The translations under genes were made by a program, and so were the position numbers. A stretch of DNA of 64,000 nt. It comes from JBGUVL01 sp964370395 (GTDB lineage Bacteria; Bacillota_I; Bacilli_A; Erysipelotrichales; Erysipelotrichaceae). The notes beneath the pieces were generated by a model that was given only the letters and a program-made list of their open reading frames with translations, did no database searches and was not told the origin of the DNA. Each line of letters starts with the position of its first letter. Positions within the stretch are counted from its first letter, which is position 1. Location of the stretch: assembly GCA_964370395.1 (NCBI GenBank), contig CAYJIZ010000004.1:67549-131548 (forward strand), in the 5' to 3' direction. This document shows, in pieces, positions 24,192 through 33,021 of the stretch.

Positions 24192-24728
24192 TTAACCCTC
24201 ATTCAAAGTTGATAACACAACTTCCTTTCTTTTTTTATTGGCACTCATTTTATATATTGTAATCGAATTAACAAGCAATACGATACAATCGCAAATACCT
24301 GTCGAAAAATCAAAAATAAGGAAAGAATAAATGATCCATATTACTACATTCACCCAGATATTCCACTTTGTTTGTAACATATCACTAAACAAATAACATC
24401 CCAACGCAAATTGAAGGTTTGCAATCATTGGTAGTAAACCAATCCATCCACGATTATTCACATGCAATCCCAACACCACACTTACTAACAAAAAAGTAAC
24501 CATCACTTTTTTACTAAAGTATCCTTTGGCAACTAATAGATTGCGGATACCCGAAATAAAATTCGCAATCAAGCCAGAATACGATTGAAAAAAGTACGAA
24601 GCAACCGTTAATAACATACACTGTAGAAACTGCAATTGAAACACTTGGTGTCTTTGTTTTACCATACAACTCGCTACCATAAAAACAGCAGCGATCAATG
24701 AAATGCAATTACCAATAATAATGAACAT
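24192..24728 (-). CDS. YgjV-like inner membrane protein
   Basis: A 178-residue protein with about six transmembrane helices. Features such as SLIAAVFMVASCMVK and ISGIRNLLVAKGYF match the YgjV family of inner-membrane proteins, which has no known function. It sits between two GH1 genes, 21 bases after one and 2 bases before the other, so it belongs to the PTS operon. SD GAGGAAAG precedes the ATG. It may export an aglycone or sense a metabolite; neither can be shown. Confidence 0.75.
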   Translation of the reverse strand: MFIIIGNCISLIAAVFMVASCMVKQRHQVFQLQFLQCMLLTVASYFFQSYSGLIANFISGIRNLLVAKGYFSKKVMVTFLLVSVVLGLHVNNRGWIGLLPMIANLQFALGCYLFSDMLQTKWNIWVNVVIWIIYSFLIFDFSTGICDCIVLLVNSITIYKMSANKKRKEVVLSTLNEG

Positions 24729-24749
24729 ATTCTTTCCTCATAAATTAAT

Positions 24750-26204
24750 TTACTTTAAATCTTCTCCATTGCTGGCGATGACTTTTTTATACCATTCATA
24801 ACTATCCTTTTTACTACGTTTTCCACTACCTTTACCATAGTCATCAAGATCAACATAAATAAATCCATAACGTTTGCTCATCTCACTTGATGAACAAGAA
24901 ATAATATCGATTGGTCCCCAAGGATAGTACCCAATAATCGAAACACCATCTTTGATTGCTTCTTTCATTTGTGCTATGTGTTCTCTTAAATACATAATAC
25001 GACGATCATCGTGGATGCTTCCATCTGCTTCTACTTTATCAAATGTTCCAAATCCATTTTCCGCTATGATTAATGGTTTTTGGTAACGATCATAGTAATA
25101 GTTTAAAACCGTTCTAAATCCTAGTGGATCAATACCCCATCCCCATTCACTCGCATCGATATGAGGATTGCTTAATGCTCCATCTTCATTCACTCCATAA
25201 TTCGCCATACTTTCTGCACTCGCACAAATTGTATAGTAATAAGAAAGTGCTAAGAAATCCGCTGTGTTTTCACGTAATACTTTTTCATCTTCTTCACGGA
25301 TATCCAATTGGAATCCTTTTTCTTCAAAGAAACGAATCGCATAACCTGGGTAATATCCACGAATTAGTAAATCAGAGAAGAAATATTCCATCTGGTTACG
25401 TTTCATATTCGCCAATACATCTTCTGGTTTGCACGTTAGTGGTTCACTTAATCCATCGTATACCATCATCCCAATTTGGAAGTCAGGATTGATTTCATGT
25501 CCAATTTTTGTTGCCATTGCACATGCCGTACATTCATTGTGTACCCCTTGGAATTTCGCTTCCCATAAATTATCTACTTTATCCGCAACAATACCTAAAT
25601 GGTTGAATGACTCGTGATGAATCAAGTTAATTTGATTGACTAAAATCCAGTACTTCACTTTATTGCGATAACGTTTGAATACTGTTTCACAATAGCGTAC
25701 AAACATTTCTATCGTCTCTCTTGCATACCATCCATTGTATTTCGTCGCAATGTTTAATGGCATTTCATAGTGTGACAAAGTAATCAATGGTTCCATCCCA
25801 TTCGCTAACATCTCATCGATTAAATCATCATAGAATTGCAATCCTTCTTCATTTGGCTCTGCATCGTCTCCATTCGGAAAGATTCTTGCCCAGTTAATCG
25901 AAGTACGGAAGGTATTCATTCCCATTCCCGCCAATAACTTTAAATCTTCTTTGTAGGTATGGTAGAAGTCAATCCCATAGCGTTTTGGATAATATCCTTC
26001 TTTATCCTGTAACGCGAACGCGATACTTTCACTTGTTGTTTCTTTGTTTGATTTCTTTTTTAAATCTCCTTTGTCTTGCACTTTTAATAAGTCCGCAACA
26101 CTTAATCCTTTTCCACCTTCTTGGTAGGCTCCCTCAGCTTGGTTTGCAGCTATCGCTCCTCCCCACAAAAAGTTACTTGGAAATCCTTTCGGCATTTTTT
26201 TCAT
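24750..26204 (-). CDS. GH1 6-phospho-beta-glycosidase paralogue 2 (Gln at acid/base)
   Basis: A 484-residue GH1 protein close to the other two. It has SNFLWGGAIAANQAEGAYQ at the start, SHYEMPLNIA (about 144), nucleophile IAENGFGTF (about 382), and the phosphate signature SSEMSKRYGFIYVDLDDYG (near 445). The acid/base position is Gln191 in ILVNQINL. The codon is CAA, so the change is unambiguous. SD AGGAG precedes the ATG, which overlaps the upstream membrane-protein gene by four bases. Confidence 0.9.
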   Translation of the reverse strand: MKKMPKGFPSNFLWGGAIAANQAEGAYQEGGKGLSVADLLKVQDKGDLKKKSNKETTSESIAFALQDKEGYYPKRYGIDFYHTYKEDLKLLAGMGMNTFRTSINWARIFPNGDDAEPNEEGLQFYDDLIDEMLANGMEPLITLSHYEMPLNIATKYNGWYARETIEMFVRYCETVFKRYRNKVKYWILVNQINLIHHESFNHLGIVADKVDNLWEAKFQGVHNECTACAMATKIGHEINPDFQIGMMVYDGLSEPLTCKPEDVLANMKRNQMEYFFSDLLIRGYYPGYAIRFFEEKGFQLDIREEDEKVLRENTADFLALSYYYTICASAESMANYGVNEDGALSNPHIDASEWGWGIDPLGFRTVLNYYYDRYQKPLIIAENGFGTFDKVEADGSIHDDRRIMYLREHIAQMKEAIKDGVSIIGYYPWGPIDIISCSSSEMSKRYGFIYVDLDDYGKGSGKRSKKDSYEWYKKVIASNGEDLK

Positions 26205-26851
26205 ATTTTATCTCCTATCATCGTTTCTTTCTTTTCTTCTTTTAAAACATAACGAATCAACAGATCAATTCCATAACCCGTTGTCAACATCGCTATGATA
26301 CTTCCTATCCCTATCACACCACCCATCGCAAAACCTATGACAATCAACAAAATGTCAAATAGTGTACGAAGAAGTGGGTATGCTATTTTTGTTTTTTGAT
26401 TTAACCCATAAGCAATGGCATCCAATTGGTCCATTCCACTGCCATAACGCACTAATAAAGCAAAGGCGATAACAATGCACAATTGACCAATCATCACAAC
26501 GATCAAACGCAATGCAATCCCTTGTTGGGCAAACTGAAATGATTGTAGTAACACATCAAAATAATCAATGAAAAAACCTGTTGATAACGCATAGACAATC
26601 GATGTCCAACCAATGTGTTGATAGGCTAATAAAAGCGCCAACAACAAAGCGGAAACATTGTAGATACGTGAGGCATCACCTAATGAAATGGAAAATACTT
26701 TCCTTAGACCATCAATAAATACTGTGATGGTATCACTTCCTAGATTGGCGTGGATAAATAATGCCACGCCAAATCCAGTCAGGATAATCGCTACCAATAA
26801 AATCAAACAGGTAAATAAAAATGTTTTTGTTTTACGCAAGGTCTTCTCCAT
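26201..26851 (-). CDS. YczE/YitT-type membrane protein
   Basis: A 216-residue protein with about five transmembrane helices. The segments GFGVALFIHANLGSDTITVF (about 22-41) and RYGSGMDQLDAIAYGLNQK (about 134) fit the YczE/YyaS/YitT group of small integral membrane proteins of unknown role. It overlaps the upstream GH1 gene by 20 bases and the downstream GH1 start by four (ATGA), so it is firmly part of the operon. Its own SD is weak, suggesting coupled translation. Confidence 0.78.
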   Translation of the reverse strand: MEKTLRKTKTFLFTCLILLVAIILTGFGVALFIHANLGSDTITVFIDGLRKVFSISLGDASRIYNVSALLLALLLAYQHIGWTSIVYALSTGFFIDYFDVLLQSFQFAQQGIALRLIVVMIGQLCIVIAFALLVRYGSGMDQLDAIAYGLNQKTKIAYPLLRTLFDILLIVIGFAMGGVIGIGSIIAMLTTGYGIDLLIRYVLKEEKKETMIGDKI

Positions 26852-28268
26852 TGCTTGCGATTACTTTTTTGTACCATTCATAACTATCTTTTTTAATACG
26901 TTGTTTACTACCATTTCCATAGTCATCAATATCAACATAAATAAATCCATAACGTTTGCTCATTTCACTTGATGAACAAGAGACAATATCAATTGGTCCC
27001 CAAGCATAATAACCACGTACATCTACACCATCTTTGATCGCTTCTTTCATTTGTTCAAAGTGTGCACGATAGTAATCCACACGGTATGGATCATGAATCT
27101 TACCATCTTCTACCTTATCGTAATAACCTACTCCATTTTCTGTAATGTAAATTGGTTTTTGGTAACGGTCATAAAATTCATTCAACATATAACGCAATCC
27201 TAATGGGTCAATTGTCCATCCCCATGGGTTTGCTGGTAATTCTGTATTACGTACTGCTTCATTTCCGTTTTCAAAACTTTCTTTGGAAACCACTCTTGTG
27301 TAGTAGTAAGAGAAAGAGAAGAAATCACATGTGTTTTTTAAATCCTCTTCATCGTGTTCTCCAAAAGTAACATGAATATCGTGATCCTCAAAGAAACGGA
27401 ACGCATAACCAGGATAGTAACCACGCAACAATACATCCGAATAGAAATATTCCATTTGATTGTGTTTTTGCATTGCTAATACATCTTCTGGTTTGCATGT
27501 AGCAGCATAACTTGGACCTCCACAAAGCATCATCCCAATTTGCATTTGTGGATATTTTTCATGAGCATAACGTGTCGCTCTTGCACAAGATACCATTTCA
27601 TTATGTACTGCTTGGTATTTTGCACTTTGTAAGTCTTCTACAAAATCTTCTGCCACACCCAAATGGTTAAAAGATTCGTGACCAATTAAGTTAATTTGGT
27701 TTACGATAATCCACATTTTAACTTTACCTGCATAGCGATCAAAAAGCGTCTTACAATACGTTTCAAAAAAGTCGATCACTTCTCTTGAATACCATCCTTT
27801 GTATGCTTGTGTTAAATGCAATGGCATCTCATAGTGAGAAATAGTAATTAACGGTTCCATGCCATTTTTAATAATCTCATCAATTAAATCATCATAGAAC
27901 TTTAACCCTGCTTCATTTGGTGTCGCATCGTCTCCATTTGGATAAATACGAGACCAGTTAATTGAAGTACGGAATGTCTTTAAACCTAAACCAGCCAATA
28001 ATTTTAAATCTTCTTTGTACGTGTGGTAGAAATCAATTCCCCAACGCTTAGGAAACACTTTGTCTTTGCTCGCTAATGCTTCTTTTACATAAGTGCTATT
28101 TACTTCCATATTATATTTTTTTGTAATGTCGACATCATCTCTAAACTCATTAATGTCTGCTATACATAACCCTTTTCCATCCAAATCAAAGGCTCCTTCT
28201 AATTGGTTTGCAGCTACCGCTCCTCCCCATAAAAAGTCTTTTGGAAATCCACTTGGTACTCTACTCAT
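26832..28268 (-). CDS. GH1 6-phospho-beta-glycosidase paralogue 3 (Gln at acid/base)
   Basis: A 478-residue GH1 protein, first of the three in the operon. It has KDFLWGGAVAANQLEGAFD, SHYEMPLHL (about 144), the nucleophile ITENGVG (about 374), and the phosphate signature SSEMSKRYGFIYVDIDDYG (near 440). Gln191 in IIVNQINL replaces the acid/base Glu. Paralogues 2 and 3 share the downstream GHESFNHLG / HHESFNHLG stretch, which paralogue 1 lacks. SD AGGAGG is strong. Confidence 0.9.
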   Translation of the reverse strand: MSRVPSGFPKDFLWGGAVAANQLEGAFDLDGKGLCIADINEFRDDVDITKKYNMEVNSTYVKEALASKDKVFPKRWGIDFYHTYKEDLKLLAGLGLKTFRTSINWSRIYPNGDDATPNEAGLKFYDDLIDEIIKNGMEPLITISHYEMPLHLTQAYKGWYSREVIDFFETYCKTLFDRYAGKVKMWIIVNQINLIGHESFNHLGVAEDFVEDLQSAKYQAVHNEMVSCARATRYAHEKYPQMQIGMMLCGGPSYAATCKPEDVLAMQKHNQMEYFYSDVLLRGYYPGYAFRFFEDHDIHVTFGEHDEEDLKNTCDFFSFSYYYTRVVSKESFENGNEAVRNTELPANPWGWTIDPLGLRYMLNEFYDRYQKPIYITENGVGYYDKVEDGKIHDPYRVDYYRAHFEQMKEAIKDGVDVRGYYAWGPIDIVSCSSSEMSKRYGFIYVDIDDYGNGSKQRIKKDSYEWYKKVIASNGEDLA

Positions 28269-28307
28269 CTTATTTTCCTCCTGTTTTCCCCATTTTTGGG
28301 TATAAGA

Positions 28308-28331
28308 AAGGATTTCATCGCTGAAATCCTT
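28308..28331 (-). terminator. Intercistronic hairpin between PTS IIA and GH1
   Basis: AAGGATTTCA GCGA TGAAATCCTT followed by TCTTAT on the reverse strand. A 10-bp stem with a poor T run suggests partial termination or an RNA-processing/stability element separating the PTS genes from the hydrolases. Confidence 0.6.
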
Positions 28332-28337
28332 AGTAAA

Positions 28338-28676
28338 CTATTTCTCTAAAGCAGCAATTCTCTTTTCGTATGCGCTGAATATTTTTAATAATTGTTTTGC
28401 GATATTAATTTCGCTATAAATGGTCATCAACGTATCTTGTGCATGAGCAAACAGTAGAGAATATTCTGCTTCTTCTCCTCTAGTTTCCCCCTGAATTGCA
28501 TCTGTCTGCACTTTGTGTGCTTCTGTAATTTTGCTTTGTGCTTCTTTCAATTTTGCTTCCGCCAATTCTAAATCTGCTTCCGCAATGGCATCTAATGCAG
28601 CCTTACATGCTACTCTAGCGTCCCCAGCGCTTAAAATAATTGACATCGCTGATTGTACTACTTGTTCACTCATCAT
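28338..28676 (-). CDS. PTS lactose/cellobiose-family subunit IIA
   Basis: A 112-residue helical phosphocarrier. The expected phospho-His is His78 in LLFAHAQDTLM. The family-typical segments ILSAGDARVACKAALDAI and AHKVQTDAIQGE are present. It works as a trimer passing phosphate from HPr to IIB. SD AAAGGAG precedes two consecutive ATGs. It lies third in the operon after IIB and IIC. Confidence 0.95.
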   Translation of the reverse strand: MMSEQVVQSAMSIILSAGDARVACKAALDAIAEADLELAEAKLKEAQSKITEAHKVQTDAIQGETRGEEAEYSLLFAHAQDTLMTIYSEINIAKQLLKIFSAYEKRIAALEK

Positions 28677-28689
28677 AACTTTATCTCCT

Positions 28690-29946
28690 TTATTTTGCTT
28701 CTACTGCTTCCATCTCTTCTTCCACACATTGTTTTTCGTATGCTTTGAAGAATGGATACCAAATTGCTGTCGCAAGAATAAACGTTAATATCACGACAAT
28801 AATCGCAGTAATTGATCCTTGTGATGAAATCCATGTTGAAATTGGATATGGACAATACCACAAGTCAAATTGAATACTAGGAATTGGTGCAAATGCCAAT
28901 ACCTTCAACATAATCCATGTAAACACAGGTAGAACGATCCCAATAATCCACATTGGTAACATCATAATTGGGTTCCAAGCGATACATCCAAATACAACAG
29001 GTTCATTAATGTTGAATACCGCTGGTGCAATACATGCACGTCCTAGTGCTTTTAATTTTTTTGATCTTGAACGCATTAACAATAATACTAGTGGGAATGT
29101 ACAAGCAATCCCCCCAATCCACATATAGCAAGAGAACACTAATGTTTCCGTAAACATATTTAAACTTGCTACTGTTGCAGTCCCAGCACTTACCATTGCG
29201 ATATTAGCTGCAATACTTGCTAGTTTTACTGGTTGTGTTGCTGGTGTTAATACCCAACTTGAAATCCCCATTGAGTAAATAAAACATGTAATAAAATTCA
29301 TTAAGATAAATCCATACCAAGTATTACATAATGAACTTAATGGCATAAAGAAACTTGTAACGATTGCGTATAAGTTAACATTTAATACTTGAACAACGAT
29401 AAATCCACCAAAGATAATAATAAAGATTGGTAGTAACGCATCAAACCATTGACGTACAAAGTCAGGAATCGCGCTGTCTTCTTTAAAGAACGAAAACTTT
29501 CCAAATAAGTTAAATACGATACAAACGATAACTCCTGTTACAATTGCACAGAACATTCCTCCTGCACCCAGAGCACTTGAACCAAATCCTGGTTCCCCTG
29601 AAGCAATGACTTCTGGTGTAATAGAAATTAAGAATAAGATTAACCCTGATCCTGAAGCAATTAATCTTTGTTTACGTAAACGTTTCTTTTCACAGAAATT
29701 TAGTGGAATTAACATTGCCACTAAGATAGATACCATACCCATCGTCCAACCAAATGGTGTCCAAAATGAGAATGGTAATGTTACATAATTCTCAACAACA
29801 GCTCCAATACAGAATAGTGATCCTAATAAAATAAACGGTAAGATTTGCATAACTGAGTCTTTTAATGTTACAACCCAAACGTTATGGTTAATCTTATTCA
29901 TCTTTGGCGCGAAACTATTTTCTAACCAATCAATTAATTTTTGCAT
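28690..29946 (-). CDS. PTS lactose/cellobiose-family subunit IIC
   Basis: A 418-residue permease subunit with about ten helices. It starts LIDWLENSFAPKMNKI, characteristic of CelB/LacE permeases, and has the conserved substrate-binding part INEPVVFGCIAWNPIMMLPM at about 308-327. Substrates are beta-glucosides, cellobiose, lactose or similar, matching the three GH1 enzymes. SD AGAGGAG precedes the ATG. Confidence 0.94.
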   Translation of the reverse strand: MQKLIDWLENSFAPKMNKINHNVWVVTLKDSVMQILPFILLGSLFCIGAVVENYVTLPFSFWTPFGWTMGMVSILVAMLIPLNFCEKKRLRKQRLIASGSGLILFLISITPEVIASGEPGFGSSALGAGGMFCAIVTGVIVCIVFNLFGKFSFFKEDSAIPDFVRQWFDALLPIFIIIFGGFIVVQVLNVNLYAIVTSFFMPLSSLCNTWYGFILMNFITCFIYSMGISSWVLTPATQPVKLASIAANIAMVSAGTATVASLNMFTETLVFSCYMWIGGIACTFPLVLLLMRSRSKKLKALGRACIAPAVFNINEPVVFGCIAWNPIMMLPMWIIGIVLPVFTWIMLKVLAFAPIPSIQFDLWYCPYPISTWISSQGSITAIIVVILTFILATAIWYPFFKAYEKQCVEEEMEAVEAK

Positions 29947-29978
29947 AATTCTCTCTCCTCTTATAAGTGTAATTTAAA

Positions 29979-30293
29979 TTAATTACCCATTTCTTCCATT
30001 AAATGAGCAATTGCTTTATCTCCATCTAAAGTAGCGTAATAGTCACCTTTCATTAATACGACTTTCACATCGTGTCCATGAATGTAATCCTCTACTTCAT
30101 CTAAGATATAAGCTAAGTGTGGTCCTACCATCAATGCATCAATTTCATCGATGTAGTTTTCAATTTCGGATTCGCTTCTCGCTTTGATATCGATTTCTAA
30201 TCCTTGTTTTGATGCTGCCTTTCTCATGTTCGCAGCCATAAATCCAGAACTCGCTCCAGATCCACACACTAGTAATACATTTAATTTTTTCAT
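29979..30293 (-). CDS. PTS lactose/cellobiose-family subunit IIB
   Basis: A 104-residue cytosolic subunit phosphorylated on Cys10 in NVLLVCGSGASSGFMA. The rest (VGPHLAYILDEVEDYI, VVLMKGDYYATLDG) is typical of CelA-type IIB. It is the first gene of the operon after the regulatory region with two operator palindromes. Confidence 0.94.
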   Translation of the reverse strand: MKKLNVLLVCGSGASSGFMAANMRKAASKQGLEIDIKARSESEIENYIDEIDALMVGPHLAYILDEVEDYIHGHDVKVVLMKGDYYATLDGDKAIAHLMEEMGN

Positions 30294-30371
30294 TTGTTAT
30301 TCCATCCTTTCGGGTACCCTGTCACTTGACACTTACATTATGCAAAAATAAAAACTTTTCTTCCACTCAAC

Positions 30372-30392
30372 TTTTGCACCGATAGTGGGCAA
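30372..30392. promoter_or_regulatory. Operator palindrome A upstream of the PTS operon
   Basis: TTTTGCACCGATAGTGGGCAA carries the core CACCGATAGTG and is an imperfect palindrome. It lies between the divergent PTS operon and the PRD activator gene, 27 bp (centre to centre) from a second copy. Confidence 0.65.
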
Positions 30393-30399
30393 TTAATTA

Positions 30400-30420
30400 T
30401 TTTCACCGAGAGTGTGAAAA
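30400..30420. promoter_or_regulatory. Operator palindrome B upstream of the PTS operon
   Basis: A 21-bp palindrome reading TTTTCAC, seven bases, GTGAAAA, with core CACCGAGAGTG. It is near-identical to the core of copy A and is a likely binding site for the PRD regulator at 30540. Remaining bases of 30294-30539 show no further clear signal. Confidence 0.7.
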
Positions 30421-30539
30421 TGTTTGGTAGAATTTGTATTATAATATAAGTATAATAAATATAGTTATTATTGTATATGTTTAAAGCAAAGCAATAAATG
30501 AATTCGTATCTATGATGAATCATAATTTTTGGAGGGCAT

Positions 30540-32450
30540 ATGAAACCAAAGAATATGGCACTCATCCGTTATCTATTAGAAGCTCCCAACATGACTGCAA
30601 ACATTCTAGCGGATCGTTTAAACGTATCCACTCGTAGTGTGAAAAATTATGTTGCTGAGATCAATCGGGAATATGCTGATTGTATTTCTAGTTCTAGAGA
30701 AGGATATAGTGTTAACGCAACTATCGCAAAAAAGATCATTGATGAAAACCAAACACACGTTCCTCAAACATCACACGAGCGCGTGACTTTTATCTTAAGC
30801 AATTTAATGAATCACAACAATAATGAACCAGTGAATGTATATGATTTATGTGATGAAATGTACGTTAGTCTTTCTACTTTAAAAAATGAGCTACAAAAAG
30901 TAAAACGTCGATTGGCTAAGTTTGACTTAGAATTAATTAACCAACAAGATGATATTACAGTCAAAGGATTAGAGAAAAACAAACGCAAGATGCTAAGTAC
31001 GATACTGTATGATGAATCCAATGTGAACTTTGTTAATTTGAATTCAATACAAAAAGCGTTTGTCGATATCGATATCGACTATATTAAAAGTACAGTACTA
31101 GAAATATTTGATGAGTACCATTATTTTATTAATGATTACTCCCTTATTAATTTAGTATTGCATATTACTATTTCTATCGATCGCATTCGTAACGATAACT
31201 TCAACACCCAAAATGTTGCGGAACAACCAGGTGTACGTTTGCACGAATACGAACTTGCGCAAAAAGTAACCAAACGCTTGGAACAGTATTTTGATATTAA
31301 ATACAGTGAAGCGGAAATCTATGAAATGACCCTTTTGATTATTTCACGTACGACAACCATTGATTACAATAGTATTAACGCAACTAACTTAGAAGACTTT
31401 ATTGGAAAAGAATGTTTGGATTTAGTGTACCAACTAATTCAAGATATCAGTGCGTTCTATTATATCGATTTAGGAGAACAAGAATTTCTGATACGATTCG
31501 CACTGCATATTCGTAATTTATTAGTGCGTTCCAAAAACAATTACTTCTCTAAGAACCCATTAACAGAAGGTATCAAAACTTCTTGTCCATTGATTTATGA
31601 TGTGTCGGTTACCTTAGCAAGTACAATGAAGGAAAAAACAGGTGTATCCATTAACGATGATGAAATTGCCTATATCGCATTTCATTTAGGTAGTGCGATT
31701 GAAGCACAAAAAAGCTTAACAACCAAAGTAACGGCAGTCTTATATTGCCCTAACTACTATGATATGAATTTACGTATCAACGATACGATTAACCAACACT
31801 TTGAAAATGACATTTTAATTACCAACATCTTAACGGATGAAAGTGAGTTTGAGAAATTAAATGATGTTGATATGGTAATCACAACGATTCCTATTTCTAC
31901 GATTCTAACGATTCCCATTATTCAAATTAATTTATTTTTAACGGATCGTGATCGTTTCTTATTAAAAGAACGCATAAGTGAAATACGCAAACAAAACCAA
32001 AAGGATGAGTTTGAAGGTTACTTACGTGATTTAATTAACCCAGCCTTTTTTGAAAGAAAAAATAATTTGGCTACCGAAAAAGAGTGCATTGATTACATGG
32101 TGAAAAAAATGGTCAAGTTTGGTTATGTCGATACTTCTTTCAAAAAGCAAATTATGGAACGCGAACAAATGTCGAGTACTGCATTTGGTAACTTCGCAAT
32201 TCCACATGCCATGAAAATGTACGCACACAAAACGGGAATCAACATTATTGTGAGCGACGAACCAATATTATGGAATAACTGTCCTGTTAACTTAGTAATT
32301 ATGATGTGTTTTAATATTAATGAACGTTATATCTTCAATGAAATATTTGATCCTATTACGATGATTCTAAGCGAAAGCGAAAATATTAAAAAAATATGCA
32401 ACAGTGACAATTACGAACAGTTCATTCAAAACATGGTTTCTTTATTATAA
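30540..32450 (+). CDS. PRD-domain transcriptional activator with PTS EIIB/EIIA modules (LicR/MtlR-like)
   Basis: A 636-residue modular regulator. It has an N-terminal helix-turn-helix pair (NILADRLNVSTRSVKNYVAE at about 20-39 and a second near 100), two PRDs (about 170-270 and 285-385; His in LVLHITISIDRI, FALHIRNLL, IAFHLGSAIE) and an EIIB-like domain (about 395-480; Cys in LYCPNYYD). A mannitol/fructose-type EIIA domain follows at about 495-636, with the phospho-His in FGNFAIPHAMK. Such proteins activate PTS operons when phosphorylated by HPr and not by the cognate IIB. It reads divergently from the GH1/PTS operon with the two palindromes between them. Confidence 0.9.
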   Translation: MKPKNMALIRYLLEAPNMTANILADRLNVSTRSVKNYVAEINREYADCISSSREGYSVNATIAKKIIDENQTHVPQTSHERVTFILSNLMNHNNNEPVNVYDLCDEMYVSLSTLKNELQKVKRRLAKFDLELINQQDDITVKGLEKNKRKMLSTILYDESNVNFVNLNSIQKAFVDIDIDYIKSTVLEIFDEYHYFINDYSLINLVLHITISIDRIRNDNFNTQNVAEQPGVRLHEYELAQKVTKRLEQYFDIKYSEAEIYEMTLLIISRTTTIDYNSINATNLEDFIGKECLDLVYQLIQDISAFYYIDLGEQEFLIRFALHIRNLLVRSKNNYFSKNPLTEGIKTSCPLIYDVSVTLASTMKEKTGVSINDDEIAYIAFHLGSAIEAQKSLTTKVTAVLYCPNYYDMNLRINDTINQHFENDILITNILTDESEFEKLNDVDMVITTIPISTILTIPIIQINLFLTDRDRFLLKERISEIRKQNQKDEFEGYLRDLINPAFFERKNNLATEKECIDYMVKKMVKFGYVDTSFKKQIMEREQMSSTAFGNFAIPHAMKMYAHKTGINIIVSDEPILWNNCPVNLVIMMCFNINERYIFNEIFDPITMILSESENIKKICNSDNYEQFIQNMVSLL

Positions 32451-32452
32451 AA

Positions 32453-32500
32453 AAAACGCAAGAAAACAAAACGATCCTTCGCTTTGCTCTCTTGCGTTTT
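32453..32500 (+). terminator. Terminator of the PRD activator gene
   Basis: AAAACGCAAGA and TCTTGCGTTTT pair around a long internal loop that can itself fold; the T run is part of the 3' arm. It lies directly after the stop codon. Confidence 0.75.
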
Positions 32501-32562
32501 ATGATGTCATACATACCCTTGCTTCTTCAGATGTATTCAAAAAACATAAGCCTTTTCACATA

Positions 32563-32628
32563 GAAAAAGAACCTTCTAAATAGATACAACACTACTTTTA
32601 TCGTGTCTATTTTAGAAAGTTCTTTTTG
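32563..32628. terminator. Long hairpin terminator between convergent genes
   Basis: AAAAAGAACCTTCTAAATAG and its near-complement TATTTTAGAAAGTTCTTTTT pair with small mismatches around about 23 bases. A/T runs at both ends would allow termination from either side, chiefly for the glycyl-radical gene. Confidence 0.75.
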
Positions 32629-32675
32629 CTTTCATCAATATTTGATTTTAAAGAACGCTTTTCCTTTACCAACAA

Positions 32676-32909
32676 TTACATTGCATCATGCATCGTTCTT
32701 GTTATAACGTCATCTTGCTGTTCTTTTGTTAACTTGTTAAAGTTAACTGCATATCCAGAAACACGCACTGTTAATTGTGGATATTTTTCTGGGTGTGCTT
32801 GTGCATCCATTAAAGTTTCGCGATCGAACACGTTAACATTTAAATGATGTCCTCCACCTTCTGCATAACCATCAATCATCGTTACTAAGTTATCAATTTT
32901 ATCACTCAT
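32676..32909 (-). CDS. grcA: Stand-alone glycyl radical cofactor domain (GrcA/YfiD-like)
   Basis: A 77-residue protein equal to the C-terminal end of pyruvate formate-lyase. It contains HHLNVNVFDRETLMDA and the glycyl radical motif RVSGYAVNF, followed by KLTKEQQDDVITRTMH. In E. coli YfiD/GrcA (127 residues) replaces the oxygen-damaged end of pyruvate formate-lyase. This version has only the domain itself. SD GAGGTGG fits the ATG. No PFL gene or activase lies nearby. Gly45 or so in SGYA is the radical site. Confidence 0.9.
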   Translation of the reverse strand: MSDKIDNLVTMIDGYAEGGGHHLNVNVFDRETLMDAQAHPEKYPQLTVRVSGYAVNFNKLTKEQQDDVITRTMHDAM

Positions 32910-33021
32910 CTAAGCCACCTCACTTTACTCTTTTATTTTAACGAATTTGCTTCCATAAAGAAAATGATTTGACTACGAATCTGTGCTTATCGTTAAGTAC
33001 AACAATACCTTTACTAAGCAA

